DNA of 64,000 nt from Lentimicrobiaceae bacterium (GTDB taxonomy: Bacteria; Bacteroidota; Bacteroidia; Bacteroidales; P3), in assembly GCA_022510485.1 (NCBI GenBank), contig JAFLTI010000009.1:1-64000 (forward strand). Reading direction: 5' to 3'. Of the stretch, positions 16,664 through 26,072 are shown piece by piece. The notes under the pieces were generated by a model. The model did not search any database. It was given only the letters and a program-made list of their open reading frames with translations, and had not been told where the DNA came from. Every line of letters starts with the position of its first letter. Position 1 is the stretch's first letter. A program made the position numbers and the translations under genes.

Positions 16664-16680
16664 TTTCTGTTTATTTGGAA

Positions 16681-16714
16681 TAAAAAAAAGGGGTGATACA
16701 GCCGTATCACCCCT
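16681..16714 (-). terminator. Intrinsic terminator of the giant adhesin gene
   Basis: AGGGGTGATAC-AGCC-GTATCACCCCT, an 11-bp perfect stem at 16689-16714, followed on the minus strand by T8. It lies in the 62-bp gap before the next gene of the same strand, where I found no clear promoter. Confidence 0.9.
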
Positions 16715-16725
16715 CAAAACACAAA

Positions 16726-19700
16726 CTATCTTATTATGATAAAACGACCGGCAGCCTTACGTTTTCCGTCTGACAGAACCAGCGTATAAAGACCTGCGGG
16801 CAGGTTCAAATCGAATTGGCTAACGCCTTCCATTCTATCGGCTTGCCATACCAATGATCCGTCAAGCGCATAGACGCTTACCCTACCGTTATAAGGCAGG
16901 TTCAACGAGAAAATACCCTTGTTCGGATTGGGATTTATAACAAGCGATTCAAAACCGGCTTCTTCCAGTTCTTCGTTAGCTACGCCCTTACCCAAGTGGT
17001 CGGAGAAAGCATAGGCGGATTCACCCGTAGCATAAATTGCCTTAACCGCATACATATACCAATCATCAGGCAAATCGGCATGGCTGTCTTGCAGAGTCTT
17101 TTCGGTGGTGTTTTCTTTAAGCAAGGTCCAGCGGTCGGGAACGGTCATATCGCCTTCACGTAAACGATAAACCGTATAGGACTTCACAAAATCTTCGCCA
17201 TCCGCCTTAACCGCCTTGCTTTCTTCCACACCGGCTTCTATGGCATCGGTACAATATGCCTGAATCATCCAGTTGTAATCCAAATCGGGACTGAGGTCGG
17301 TGATATGCGCCCAGCTGCCATCCACATTAATCATATTACCCCTGCCGCGAACCGCCGGACCTCGGTCTATACCGCAACCCCAGCCTTGGGTGAGATTTGC
17401 CGTATAACCCACAAGAACGGTCTTGGTTCCATCAATATAGTACGGTTTATCCAATACAACTTCGTTCCATTCGTTGTACTTGATAGACGAAGAGGGAACA
17501 TTTTGAGACAATACGGCAATACCGTCTTCTCCTTCCCAGATTTGAACACGGTAAGTACCTCGGGTAGGTTGCGTTTCCTGAGAGGCGGGATAGAACCTGA
17601 TTTTGTAGATATACATACCCACCACATTGTTGTCCGCCAAATCGGAAGTGGTGTATTTATGCGCGCAGGAAGCCGAAAAACCGCTGTTCTGCTGTCCGAT
17701 ACCGGTAAAGAAGGTTTCGGTGCTCCACGTGATATAATGCGGATAGGAGCCGGGATTTACGGGCGAATACCAATCTACCCTCACCTCTGCATCACTACGC
17801 TTAAAGGCACGTACAATAGGTTTATCAAGCTTTTCTTTAAGTTCGTTGCCCTCCAAAACGGTTTTGGTATCCGAAATGCTTACGGTTTTGGTAAGTTTTT
17901 CAAAATGCGGTTTTTCAATTTCTAAGGTATAGGAAGCTTTCAATACCGCAGGCACCTCTACGGAGCCTTCCGCACCGAGCACTGCCGAATAGGTTTTTTC
18001 TGCATTGAAAAGCCTTACCGTAGCACCCTGAGCGGATGTTCCGTTATTGGTGGTGGCTTTTACCGTAACCACCGACACCTTGCCTTTGGGCAACATTGCC
18101 GAAAGAACGGTATCGGAGGTGTTTCCTGTCTGTGAACGGGAGAATACGGCATAATAGTAGTTGCCGTCGGCTTGGTTCTTCCAATCGTTGTCTACATAAC
18201 CCAGTTCCTTAAAGTCATTGCCGGAAAGCTTGCTCCACGAAGCGGGATTGGCAATATTGGCTTCGGTAAAGCGATACAGTTCGTAGGTATAGTTAAAATC
18301 ATCTCCGTCGGCTTTCGACAAAGTTTTGGAAGCACCGCGTATGTTGGAAACCGTAGCGCGTATCATCCAGTTGAAATTGTAGATAGCAGGACCGTAACTG
18401 CAGAACGAAACCCAATTGTTATTAAAGAAAAGTAAATCACCGTCTGTTACCAGAGGTCCATTATCGGAACCGATAGGATAAGACCCCGGCGACATATAAG
18501 CATTATACCCTATGATGTAGCTTTGTTCGGCATTGATTAAAACCGGTTCGTCTAAAACAATGGTGTTCCATTGTTCCATTACCAAATCGGCAGAAGATAC
18601 GGTTTGCGAATAAGCTTCTTTTTCGTTTCCTACATTGTCGCTCTTCCATACCTTAACCGTAAAGTCGGCACTGGCGGCAGGATAGAACGAAATGCTGTTG
18701 ATATAGAATCCGTCTACACCGGCGTTCTGCAATTCCTGCGGAGTATAACGATGTCCTACACTCATATCACCGCCTGCATTGATACCGTAACCGGAATTAA
18801 ATTCGCTTTGGGTTTTAGACAGTTCCACTTCCTGCTGTCTTCTGGGTTTTTCCCAGCTGCAATCTACATAGTCTACCCAGTCTACGGCATTAAATTCCAA
18901 AGGCGGGCGAACATCTTCGGTTAAAGTTATCGTACCCAAATCGTAATGGAGGGAATCCAAAACAATGTCTTTTTCGGTATAAGTAACAAAACCTTCCTTG
19001 CGAACGGTAATATCGTAGGTACCGTAGTGGATATTGGCAAGATAAGCGGAATCGTTTTGATTCACCGTTGCCGTGTAGGTGTTGTTGATGCCCTTAAGCT
19101 GCACCGTAGCTCCGTAGGCTTTTTCGCCCGTATTGGTAAGTACCTTTACGCGAACATCCACATATTTGCCTTTATCCACAGCGCGGGAGAAAGTGTAATC
19201 GGAATAAGAACCGACCCTGACACTGCGCACGGCATAACGCCAAAGCGTATCTTTGAGCGCATGCCAGCCAAGGTCGCGCAACTGCATATCGGCAATCGGG
19301 TTCTCGGTAAGTTTTGTCCATACGGATTGGTCTTGTTCCTCTCCGTTCAACAAACGGTAAACTTCGTAGGTATAGTCTTCCGTTGCCTTGCCGGGGGCTT
19401 CTTTTTTCAGTTCCGAAGCCTTGCGTTTGGCTTTGCTGCACAGTTTAAGCGTATAAACGGCGTTTTGAGCCGCAACCGCCGGAGCATTGTTCAAAGCCGG
19501 CATCGAAAACTCCGAAGAACCATATTTGCCCAAGAAGTCAAGATTTCCAGTTGTGGGACGAACACTCAGCAATTCTGCCGGATCGGTAGGTGTTGAATTA
19601 GGATTTGCCGAGCAATAGGTATGAATCAACCAGTTGTAATTCATGCTGGGAGATACCATAGCTACCTTTAGCCATGTGCGACCGTTATCTGAAGAAAACA

Positions 19701-22700
19701 AATCGCCGTTTTCTACGGCAGGCCCCCGGTCAAAGCCTACCGGATGCGAACCGGAACTCTGCTGCACCTTAAGCGCCACGATGTAGTGCTTGGAGGGGTC
19801 GATTGCCACAGGTTGCTGTAAGTCGTATTCGAACCATTCGCCAAATTGATCGATATTCACTTTTTCTTCGCGTACCAGAGATTCCACATTTTTTTCTCCA
19901 GCATAAATCTGCAAAACAAAAGTAGCCACCGCATCGGGCCAGAAACGTACCTTGGTGATGGCAGAAGCGGAGGTGATTCCTCTCTTTTCAAAATCCTGCG
20001 GCGTATAACGGTGTCCTACCACATAGGCTTGGTCGGAATTACCGCCAAAGCTACCGTAAATAGAACCTTGGTCTAACTGCAACCATGCCACCGGAACGGG
20101 ATCGGTCCATTCTACGAGCGCATAGTCCGTTTTGTCATAGGCAGTTACCGAAGACGGCATATTGATCATTTCTAAAAGCACGATGGTGTCTGCCACCAAG
20201 TCGCTTGCCTTTACTTCAAAAGGTTCGGCATAGTCGGAATAACCCGAAGCCTGAATCCGTGCGGTGTATGTAAGGTTGCCATATACGTTTTCTATAGAAT
20301 AGCAGCCGTTTTCATCGGTAACCACCGTGTATTTGCTGGGACCGTCTAAGGTAAGTTCCACCAAAGGCAGACCCTTGTGCGGATTGTCGCTGCCTACAAT
20401 CACGCCGCTTACCTTTACCTCCGGCTTAGACTGCATGGTAACATTCAAGCTTGTAGCTGTACCGGCGGCAATGCTTGCCGAAAGGCTTTGGTCTTCGTAA
20501 CCCACCTTGCTAAAGTTTACCGTATTGCTACCGGCAGGCACATAGGGAAATTCGTAATTACCCGACGCATCCGTAGTGCGGCTTCCGTTCAAACCGTTTA
20601 CCGTTACACGCACATCCGCCATAGCATTGCTGCCTGCTTCGGAAACCTTGCCTTGCAGGCTTCCCATACCGCTTATATCAAAGTAGAAAGTGGTATTAGG
20701 TCTAATCGAATAGAAACTTCCCACTAAATTGTTCATTTCGTCATCGTCCATGCTTACTCCCCCATAACCGTAAGTGGAACGATGTACTGCCGATGTACTC
20801 GATTCAGTACACAGAAAATACATTCCCGAATGTCCCAAAGTTCCGTAAGGGTTGCGCCCTTCTATGCAGATTACAAGGTTTCCTCCCCTATAATCGTAGG
20901 CGTGCTGCAAAGGCAGATACCAATCGTAACAGCCGTTTTCGATAGTAACCGTAGAGTCGAACACACAGGTAAGTTCATTTTTGCCGAACCAACCCGCACT
21001 CATATCGTAGCGGTCGCTCTCGCCCATCCAGATACGGAAATGCTGGTCTTCCAAAGGTTTATTGGTTTCAAAACCCACCATAAGCTGATACGAAATAGCC
21101 CGGATAGTTCCTACAAGACCCTGCATACCGGAAATGGGATATACCGTTTGCCCGAAACCTTCGTTGTAAACATACCAAGGTACGCTATAGGACTTTATCT
21201 CACCGTCGCCTATCTGCACTGCCCTGTATCCGTCGCCCTGCATCCTTACCGTTATGCCTTCGCCTATGTTGTTTTTGGCTACCTCATCATCTGCCCAAAC
21301 CACTTCGGCGCGTACCAAAAACACATCGGTATTCTGCGGAGTCCATTCTATGGCAATATCGTTTGTGCGACCCGAAGCCACGGGGCGGGTCTGTTCGGCA
21401 GAGGCGGCAAGTTCATTGCCCGCTTGGTCCAACAAACGCACCTTATAGTTACGGGCAGAGGCAGTACCCTTGTTTTCTACCGTAACCACATAGGTGGTGC
21501 TTTCGCCTTTCTTGGGCGTATGGGATCCCTTGATGGCTGAAACTGCCAAATCGTTGGCGGCTATTTCTTCTACCCACAGGTCATCTATCCAAAGGTAGCC
21601 ATCGTCTGTATGATAGAGAAAGCCTATACAGAAGCTGCCCGTTTCGGGAACGGTAAATTCCGCGCTCCTTTCCGTAAAATCACCCAAACTGCCCTCCACC
21701 ACATTGTCGAGAAGTTGACTCATTGCCTGCGAATTGGCAGTCTTGCCCAAAGAAACGCGCAAGTGTATATCCGAAAAAATAACACCCTTTACCCAATAGC
21801 GCAAACGGTAGTTCTTTCCTTTTTCAAAACGCATAAGCGGAGAAAACAGATAGTCGTTGGCAGGAGGAGGATTGAAAGTATTGTCGTAGCGGTCACTCCT
21901 ACCCAACAGCCAATTGTACCAAGCCGCGCCCGGTTTAAGATTGCCCCGGTAAGTTTCGCGGGTCCATACGCAGCCGTCGTTGTTCAAATCTGCCATTGAC
22001 CACAGGGCGCGGAAAGATTCTTCGTCTTCAAATTCTTCATGGTAAGGCAGGTTCATTGCCGTGCCTGCCTTTATTCCCTCGCTTACCGCCTTTTGTCCCA
22101 AACCTTTGGCATTGCGGGCGGTTACTTCGTAGTAAAAATAACCCAATTCTGCCACAGCATCCGTTTTGGTTTTAGCTTGGAGCGCGGTTTCCAGCACGGT
22201 ATAATTGGGATTCTTAGCCACCAGATAGGTTATGTTCTGCTTATCGTACCAGCCGCCGTTCTGCCCGAACTCGCCCGGTTCATCCCAAGTAAGGGTAACA
22301 TCGTTGCCGTTAACCGCCACTTTCAGGTTGCGCGGTGCGGAGGGCAGGTCTTCGCCCACAAAGGTATTTACCACCGAGGGATAACTGCGACCCGAAGCAT
22401 TGACCGCATATACATGATAGGTAACCTTGCCCGGTTGAGGGTCGGGGTCGGTCCAAATAACTTCCGCGCCCGGAGCCAGCGAAAGATTATAGGCTTGGGC
22501 GGTATTGCCATAGTTCTTGTAAATTTCGATGGCAGAAAGGCTTTCTGTAAGGAAATCCCCCTTTTCGTTTTGGCTCGGGTTTTTCCATTTAAGCTGCATT
22601 CCCGTGCCTTTGTTACCCGGAACCTGTACCAATCCTACAACAGGAGCCGGTACAGCAAACTCTATTTCTACCGTAATGGCAATATTGTCCACATACAGAC

Positions 22701-23244
22701 CTGGCCGACTGTTAGGTGCGGATACTGCCCTTACCGCTAAACAATATTGACCATCGGAAGGAACGGTAAAGGTTTGTGTGCGCCATGTTCCATTAGGCAT
22801 ATCCGACACATGGGTGCTATCCAAGCGCATATTCATGTGCGCCACATCCCGTTCGGTACCCAACCACATCTCTACGTCTTCTTCGTAATAGAGGTTGTTG
22901 GCAAAATACGAAAGCCTATAGACACGGTCTGCTTTCAATGTAAAGAATTTGGAAATGGCGTAATCATCTGCCTTGATATTGCTATATCCGTAAGACAATT
23001 CATAGGAATTACCCGGCGTAGAAGATGCCAAAGTAAAATTCCATGTTCTACCATCCTTATTGTTATCCACAATAAGCCATTCTTCTTTTGCCACATCGGC
23101 AGATAGAAATTCGTCGTAAAATACCGTATCGGTCTTTACGGCAGGCAGTTTCTGCACATTTTCTGCCTGCACGGAGACTGTACCTCCGGCAAAGAACATT
23201 CCCACTAAAGCGAGAATGTTCCAAATCTTTGCAATTCCTTTCAT
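16726..23244 (-). CDS. Giant T9SS-secreted modular adhesin (cleaved-adhesin / FN3 / CARDB / Cna-like repeats)
   Basis: 2172-aa exported protein. Signal peptide about 1-27. Then a cleaved-adhesin/choice-of-anchor-J module (about 43-190), two FN3-like domains (about 195-390), a second cleaved-adhesin module (about 395-560, starting LPYHEEFEDEESF), a CARDB-like domain (about 565-660), an unassigned beta domain (about 670-850), and carboxypeptidase-regulatory-like repeats (about 860-1020). Three copies of a roughly 165-residue module ending in YNW(L/M)I follow (about 1040-1207, 1465-1630, 1830-1997), each accompanied by FN3-like and regulatory-like spacers. A T9SS sorting domain (NPNPNKG...) closes it. 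Architecture recalls Porphyromonas HagA/gingipain adhesin regions. It follows the protease gene by 6 bp, so the two are surely co-transcribed. Ligand unknown. Confidence 0.88.
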   Translation of the reverse strand: MKGIAKIWNILALVGMFFAGGTVSVQAENVQKLPAVKTDTVFYDEFLSADVAKEEWLIVDNNKDGRTWNFTLASSTPGNSYELSYGYSNIKADDYAISKFFTLKADRVYRLSYFANNLYYEEDVEMWLGTERDVAHMNMRLDSTHVSDMPNGTWRTQTFTVPSDGQYCLAVRAVSAPNSRPGLYVDNIAITVEIEFAVPAPVVGLVQVPGNKGTGMQLKWKNPSQNEKGDFLTESLSAIEIYKNYGNTAQAYNLSLAPGAEVIWTDPDPQPGKVTYHVYAVNASGRSYPSVVNTFVGEDLPSAPRNLKVAVNGNDVTLTWDEPGEFGQNGGWYDKQNITYLVAKNPNYTVLETALQAKTKTDAVAELGYFYYEVTARNAKGLGQKAVSEGIKAGTAMNLPYHEEFEDEESFRALWSMADLNNDGCVWTRETYRGNLKPGAAWYNWLLGRSDRYDNTFNPPPANDYLFSPLMRFEKGKNYRLRYWVKGVIFSDIHLRVSLGKTANSQAMSQLLDNVVEGSLGDFTERSAEFTVPETGSFCIGFLYHTDDGYLWIDDLWVEEIAANDLAVSAIKGSHTPKKGESTTYVVTVENKGTASARNYKVRLLDQAGNELAASAEQTRPVASGRTNDIAIEWTPQNTDVFLVRAEVVWADDEVAKNNIGEGITVRMQGDGYRAVQIGDGEIKSYSVPWYVYNEGFGQTVYPISGMQGLVGTIRAISYQLMVGFETNKPLEDQHFRIWMGESDRYDMSAGWFGKNELTCVFDSTVTIENGCYDWYLPLQHAYDYRGGNLVICIEGRNPYGTLGHSGMYFLCTESSTSAVHRSTYGYGGVSMDDDEMNNLVGSFYSIRPNTTFYFDISGMGSLQGKVSEAGSNAMADVRVTVNGLNGSRTTDASGNYEFPYVPAGSNTVNFSKVGYEDQSLSASIAAGTATSLNVTMQSKPEVKVSGVIVGSDNPHKGLPLVELTLDGPSKYTVVTDENGCYSIENVYGNLTYTARIQASGYSDYAEPFEVKASDLVADTIVLLEMINMPSSVTAYDKTDYALVEWTDPVPVAWLQLDQGSIYGSFGGNSDQAYVVGHRYTPQDFEKRGITSASAITKVRFWPDAVATFVLQIYAGEKNVESLVREEKVNIDQFGEWFEYDLQQPVAIDPSKHYIVALKVQQSSGSHPVGFDRGPAVENGDLFSSDNGRTWLKVAMVSPSMNYNWLIHTYCSANPNSTPTDPAELLSVRPTTGNLDFLGKYGSSEFSMPALNNAPAVAAQNAVYTLKLCSKAKRKASELKKEAPGKATEDYTYEVYRLLNGEEQDQSVWTKLTENPIADMQLRDLGWHALKDTLWRYAVRSVRVGSYSDYTFSRAVDKGKYVDVRVKVLTNTGEKAYGATVQLKGINNTYTATVNQNDSAYLANIHYGTYDITVRKEGFVTYTEKDIVLDSLHYDLGTITLTEDVRPPLEFNAVDWVDYVDCSWEKPRRQQEVELSKTQSEFNSGYGINAGGDMSVGHRYTPQELQNAGVDGFYINSISFYPAASADFTVKVWKSDNVGNEKEAYSQTVSSADLVMEQWNTIVLDEPVLINAEQSYIIGYNAYMSPGSYPIGSDNGPLVTDGDLLFFNNNWVSFCSYGPAIYNFNWMIRATVSNIRGASKTLSKADGDDFNYTYELYRFTEANIANPASWSKLSGNDFKELGYVDNDWKNQADGNYYYAVFSRSQTGNTSDTVLSAMLPKGKVSVVTVKATTNNGTSAQGATVRLFNAEKTYSAVLGAEGSVEVPAVLKASYTLEIEKPHFEKLTKTVSISDTKTVLEGNELKEKLDKPIVRAFKRSDAEVRVDWYSPVNPGSYPHYITWSTETFFTGIGQQNSGFSASCAHKYTTSDLADNNVVGMYIYKIRFYPASQETQPTRGTYRVQIWEGEDGIAVLSQNVPSSSIKYNEWNEVVLDKPYYIDGTKTVLVGYTANLTQGWGCGIDRGPAVRGRGNMINVDGSWAHITDLSPDLDYNWMIQAYCTDAIEAGVEESKAVKADGEDFVKSYTVYRLREGDMTVPDRWTLLKENTTEKTLQDSHADLPDDWYMYAVKAIYATGESAYAFSDHLGKGVANEELEEAGFESLVINPNPNKGIFSLNLPYNGRVSVYALDGSLVWQADRMEGVSQFDLNLPAGLYTLVLSDGKRKAAGRFIIIR

Positions 23245-23250
23245 AGCTGT

Positions 23251-26007
23251 TTATTGTTTGATTATTTTTTTAGATTCTTTTGTATTTGCGGCTTCTACCA
23301 CCAAGGTGTACACCCCGGCAGAAAAGCGTTTCATATCTATCGTTTCGTTAAGAGAGGGATTGTCAATCCGCAACAAAAGCCGCCCGGCAGGGTCATAAAG
23401 CGAAAGGCTGCTCATTCCTTCGGGCATCCTTACCGAAAGCACATCTTTTACAGGATTGTTGCATACAAGCGATTGCCCTGCTTCAGGCAGTTTTTCGTTT
23501 GCCACTGTGCCTTGGGCAATACGGATATTGTCGATAGCCACACCGTAGCCAAAATGCGAAATACCCTCAAACGCCACAAAATATTCCCCGCTCGGTTCAG
23601 GCAGGCTCAGCACGGTATCGCGCCATTGGGCAACATTACCCTCTATCCACGCCAAAAGCCGCCATTCGGAAAGCGCCGAAGTTCTAACATATACTTTCAA
23701 TTCGTCTTGATCGGTTATCCACACCGGCTGGGCAAAGCTGAAGCGGAGTTCCGGATCACTTATCCTGCTCAAATCCAGCTGGGGCGTTATGAGTTTGGTA
23801 GCAAAGCCCTCGTAACTTTCGGCACGGAAAAAAGCGTTGTATTTTCCTTGCGCGGCTGCTGTAACCGGGGATTCCGGATTATCCATTCCGCTTATAAATT
23901 GCCAGTCGATGCTGTCTTTTACATATTCCTGCGTATAACATTCGGGAATCCGCCCTTCTTCAAAACTTTCGATATAGGGAAATTCTTCTATCCGGTCGCA
24001 AACCACATACAGGCTGCGGTTAAAATATTCATCGCAGAGATAAGGTTCCGATACACGCACGGTAAAATAAAAGAAACCGAATTCTATCGGAGTTCCGCTT
24101 ATAAGTCCGTTTGTATCTAACTGCAAGCCTTCCGGCAAGCGACCTGCACTTATTTCGTAACGATACTCGGCATTGCTGCCTTGCGCCTGTAATTGCAAAC
24201 TATATGACTGCCCTACGTGAGCGTTTTCCGCTTCTTCGGGATAAAGGCTCAGTTTTACGCAAGAGTTGCCTGCCACGCGCACCCTTGCCGTATCAAAACC
24301 TTGGGTGGTGAGATAAACCCATGCCGAGTCGCGGCGTATGCCATGAGGATTATAACGCACATATACCGTGCCGCTTTCGAAACGCTGCGTATGGGTGGAA
24401 AAAACATTGCCGTCGGCAGATACTTCAAAAGGTTCGGTAGTCCAGATACGCACCTCTTCAGAAAGATTTACCACTTTTATGGAAAATGTATCGGCTTGGG
24501 AAGCTTGGTTATAATCGTCTGTGCGGAAAGTTTCCAATACTTTACGGCTTAAGTCGATGCGCGGAGCGGCAGGGTCGATGTAAATGGCGTCTAAGGTTTC
24601 CGCCCCTGTGTTCAGCGGGTCGAGCCAATAATCGAAACGGGTGGAGGAATCGGTGCCGTAGCGGTTCCAATGATACCACAAGCGACCATAATAACCGTAA
24701 CCTGCGGTATTGTTGCAAGAGGTATTTCCGCCCGTGAGCGTGGCGATAAAGCGATGCTCGGTATTGAATACTCCCGAACCCGAAGAGCCTCCCTCCGTTA
24801 CGGAACGCCCGTGTTCGGTAGGCATATATCTTACCCGTATATGCGCGTTTGTATCGCCTTCGCTTTGGTACATAGGCCAATAGTCTATATTCATTTCACC
24901 TAAAAGCGAAATCTTCTTTATATCGCCGGCAGGGTGATGAATGTTGATGGCTATAGAGTCGGAAGGCAGTGCATCGCGCCTGTCCCAACCGCAATAAAGC
25001 ACGCCCCATTCTTCGGGAATCTTGGAGCTTAGCTCCAGCAGCAAACCGTCGGAGCCGCCTTTTTGCGGGCTGGCGGCACGAAAAACGCAACCTACCATTG
25101 TTTTGGGAGCCAAAGGTTCGTCATCGTCGCATCCCGGTGCTTCGTAATCAAAAGTGAACTGCCATTTTGAAAAATCTATGTTGTCTGGCGTACCGCCCGA
25201 AAGACAGTGTTCGGCACTGGCAATAAAGGGTCTTATGTTTTGTGCCGTATTGTTTAGCAAAGTGCCGCTGCACAGATACCAACCGTTGTTGACAAACATC
25301 AGCATCTGCACCACCGATTTTTTGGTTTCTTGCCAATCGGCACCCTCGCTGCAGTTGATATTAATCGTGCACCATTCCGATTCGCCGTATTTGGCACCGC
25401 TCTGTGCCATGCCCGGTCTATGGCGAACGCTTATTTTATTAAAACAATAACCTAAGCCGTCTATTTCAAGACGCAAGGTTTCTAATAATTCAGGTATATC
25501 GGTTTCTGTTTTGCCGGCAGGGGCTACCCATTCCAATACCGCCGCTTCGCCCGGAAGCATTTCGGTACTGAAGGAACCACCCTGCGGATGTGTCTGATGG
25601 GTAAACGCGCCCAATATACGGGTATATTGAGGCGTATACAGATAAAGTTCGCTGCCTTGAGGCAATAAAAAATCGCGATAAGAAACAATAAGGGCAAGCG
25701 CACCCTCCATTTTCAGGTGCAGCCGCCAAACCAATCTTCCGGAAATCATTTCCCATTCGCCACTGTTTTTGGGGCTGTAATTTACAGGAATATGTTCCGC
25801 CACTTTGGGAGCCATACCGAGGCTTTCCGCCTCCTGTTCGGCAAGCTGCAATGCCTGTATGTTTACAGTATGCCGTACTTCTACCGCTTCGGGTATGGAT
25901 AATGCCTTATGATGCCTGTAAGAAAGAGGAATACCTTTGGCGGCAGGCTGGGCAAAGAGCGGAAACGCCAAGCATAGCGACAATAAACCCGTCAAAAATG
26001 TTTTCAT
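23251..26007 (-). CDS. Secreted trypsin-fold serine protease (lysyl-endopeptidase-like) with T9SS sorting domain
   Basis: 918-aa exported S1-fold protease. A signal peptide (about 1-20) and a long propeptide lead into the catalytic domain. The triad is His near 265 (ASAEHCLS), Asp near 318 (GGSDGLLLEL) and Ser near 405 (GGSSGSGVF). The extra cysteines and overall layout resemble bacterial lysyl endopeptidases. After it come an Ig-like putative module (SAGRLPEGLQLDTNGLISGTP, about 610-680), a choice-of-anchor-J/cleaved-adhesin module (about 690-850) and a T9SS type A domain (LVCNNPVKDVLSV). Six bp upstream of the giant adhesin gene, which suggests a protease-adhesin pair like gingipains, where protease and adhesin act together in nutrient acquisition or attachment (inference). 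Cleavage specificity cannot be proven from sequence alone. Confidence 0.85.
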   Translation of the reverse strand: MKTFLTGLLSLCLAFPLFAQPAAKGIPLSYRHHKALSIPEAVEVRHTVNIQALQLAEQEAESLGMAPKVAEHIPVNYSPKNSGEWEMISGRLVWRLHLKMEGALALIVSYRDFLLPQGSELYLYTPQYTRILGAFTHQTHPQGGSFSTEMLPGEAAVLEWVAPAGKTETDIPELLETLRLEIDGLGYCFNKISVRHRPGMAQSGAKYGESEWCTININCSEGADWQETKKSVVQMLMFVNNGWYLCSGTLLNNTAQNIRPFIASAEHCLSGGTPDNIDFSKWQFTFDYEAPGCDDDEPLAPKTMVGCVFRAASPQKGGSDGLLLELSSKIPEEWGVLYCGWDRRDALPSDSIAINIHHPAGDIKKISLLGEMNIDYWPMYQSEGDTNAHIRVRYMPTEHGRSVTEGGSSGSGVFNTEHRFIATLTGGNTSCNNTAGYGYYGRLWYHWNRYGTDSSTRFDYWLDPLNTGAETLDAIYIDPAAPRIDLSRKVLETFRTDDYNQASQADTFSIKVVNLSEEVRIWTTEPFEVSADGNVFSTHTQRFESGTVYVRYNPHGIRRDSAWVYLTTQGFDTARVRVAGNSCVKLSLYPEEAENAHVGQSYSLQLQAQGSNAEYRYEISAGRLPEGLQLDTNGLISGTPIEFGFFYFTVRVSEPYLCDEYFNRSLYVVCDRIEEFPYIESFEEGRIPECYTQEYVKDSIDWQFISGMDNPESPVTAAAQGKYNAFFRAESYEGFATKLITPQLDLSRISDPELRFSFAQPVWITDQDELKVYVRTSALSEWRLLAWIEGNVAQWRDTVLSLPEPSGEYFVAFEGISHFGYGVAIDNIRIAQGTVANEKLPEAGQSLVCNNPVKDVLSVRMPEGMSSLSLYDPAGRLLLRIDNPSLNETIDMKRFSAGVYTLVVEAANTKESKKIIKQ

Positions 26008-26022
26008 GATTCCTTTTGTTTG

Positions 26023-26059
26023 GTTAAAAGGCGGCGGAAAATTCTTTTCCGCCGCCTTT
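26023..26059 (-). terminator. Intrinsic terminator of the 1531-aa adhesin gene
   Basis: Perfect 15-bp stem AAAGGCGGCGGAAAA / TTTTCCGCCGCCTTT (26027-26059) with a TTC loop; on the minus strand the stem's T3 runs on into a further T and AACC. It nearly fills the 65-bp gap between two same-strand genes. No separate promoter is apparent in that gap, so partial read-through is possible. Confidence 0.85.
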
Positions 26060-26072
26060 GCCGTAAATCAAA

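Noticed and set aside
16663-16717. 18-residue extension of the thioredoxin-like T9SS protein
   Set aside because: Runs through the terminator hairpin of the upstream gene; the signal peptide begins at the ATG at 16663.
20782-21540. 252-aa plus-strand ORF and several similar ones across the giant adhesin
   Set aside because: Antisense to repetitive adhesin coding sequence; no start context, domain or conservation signal.
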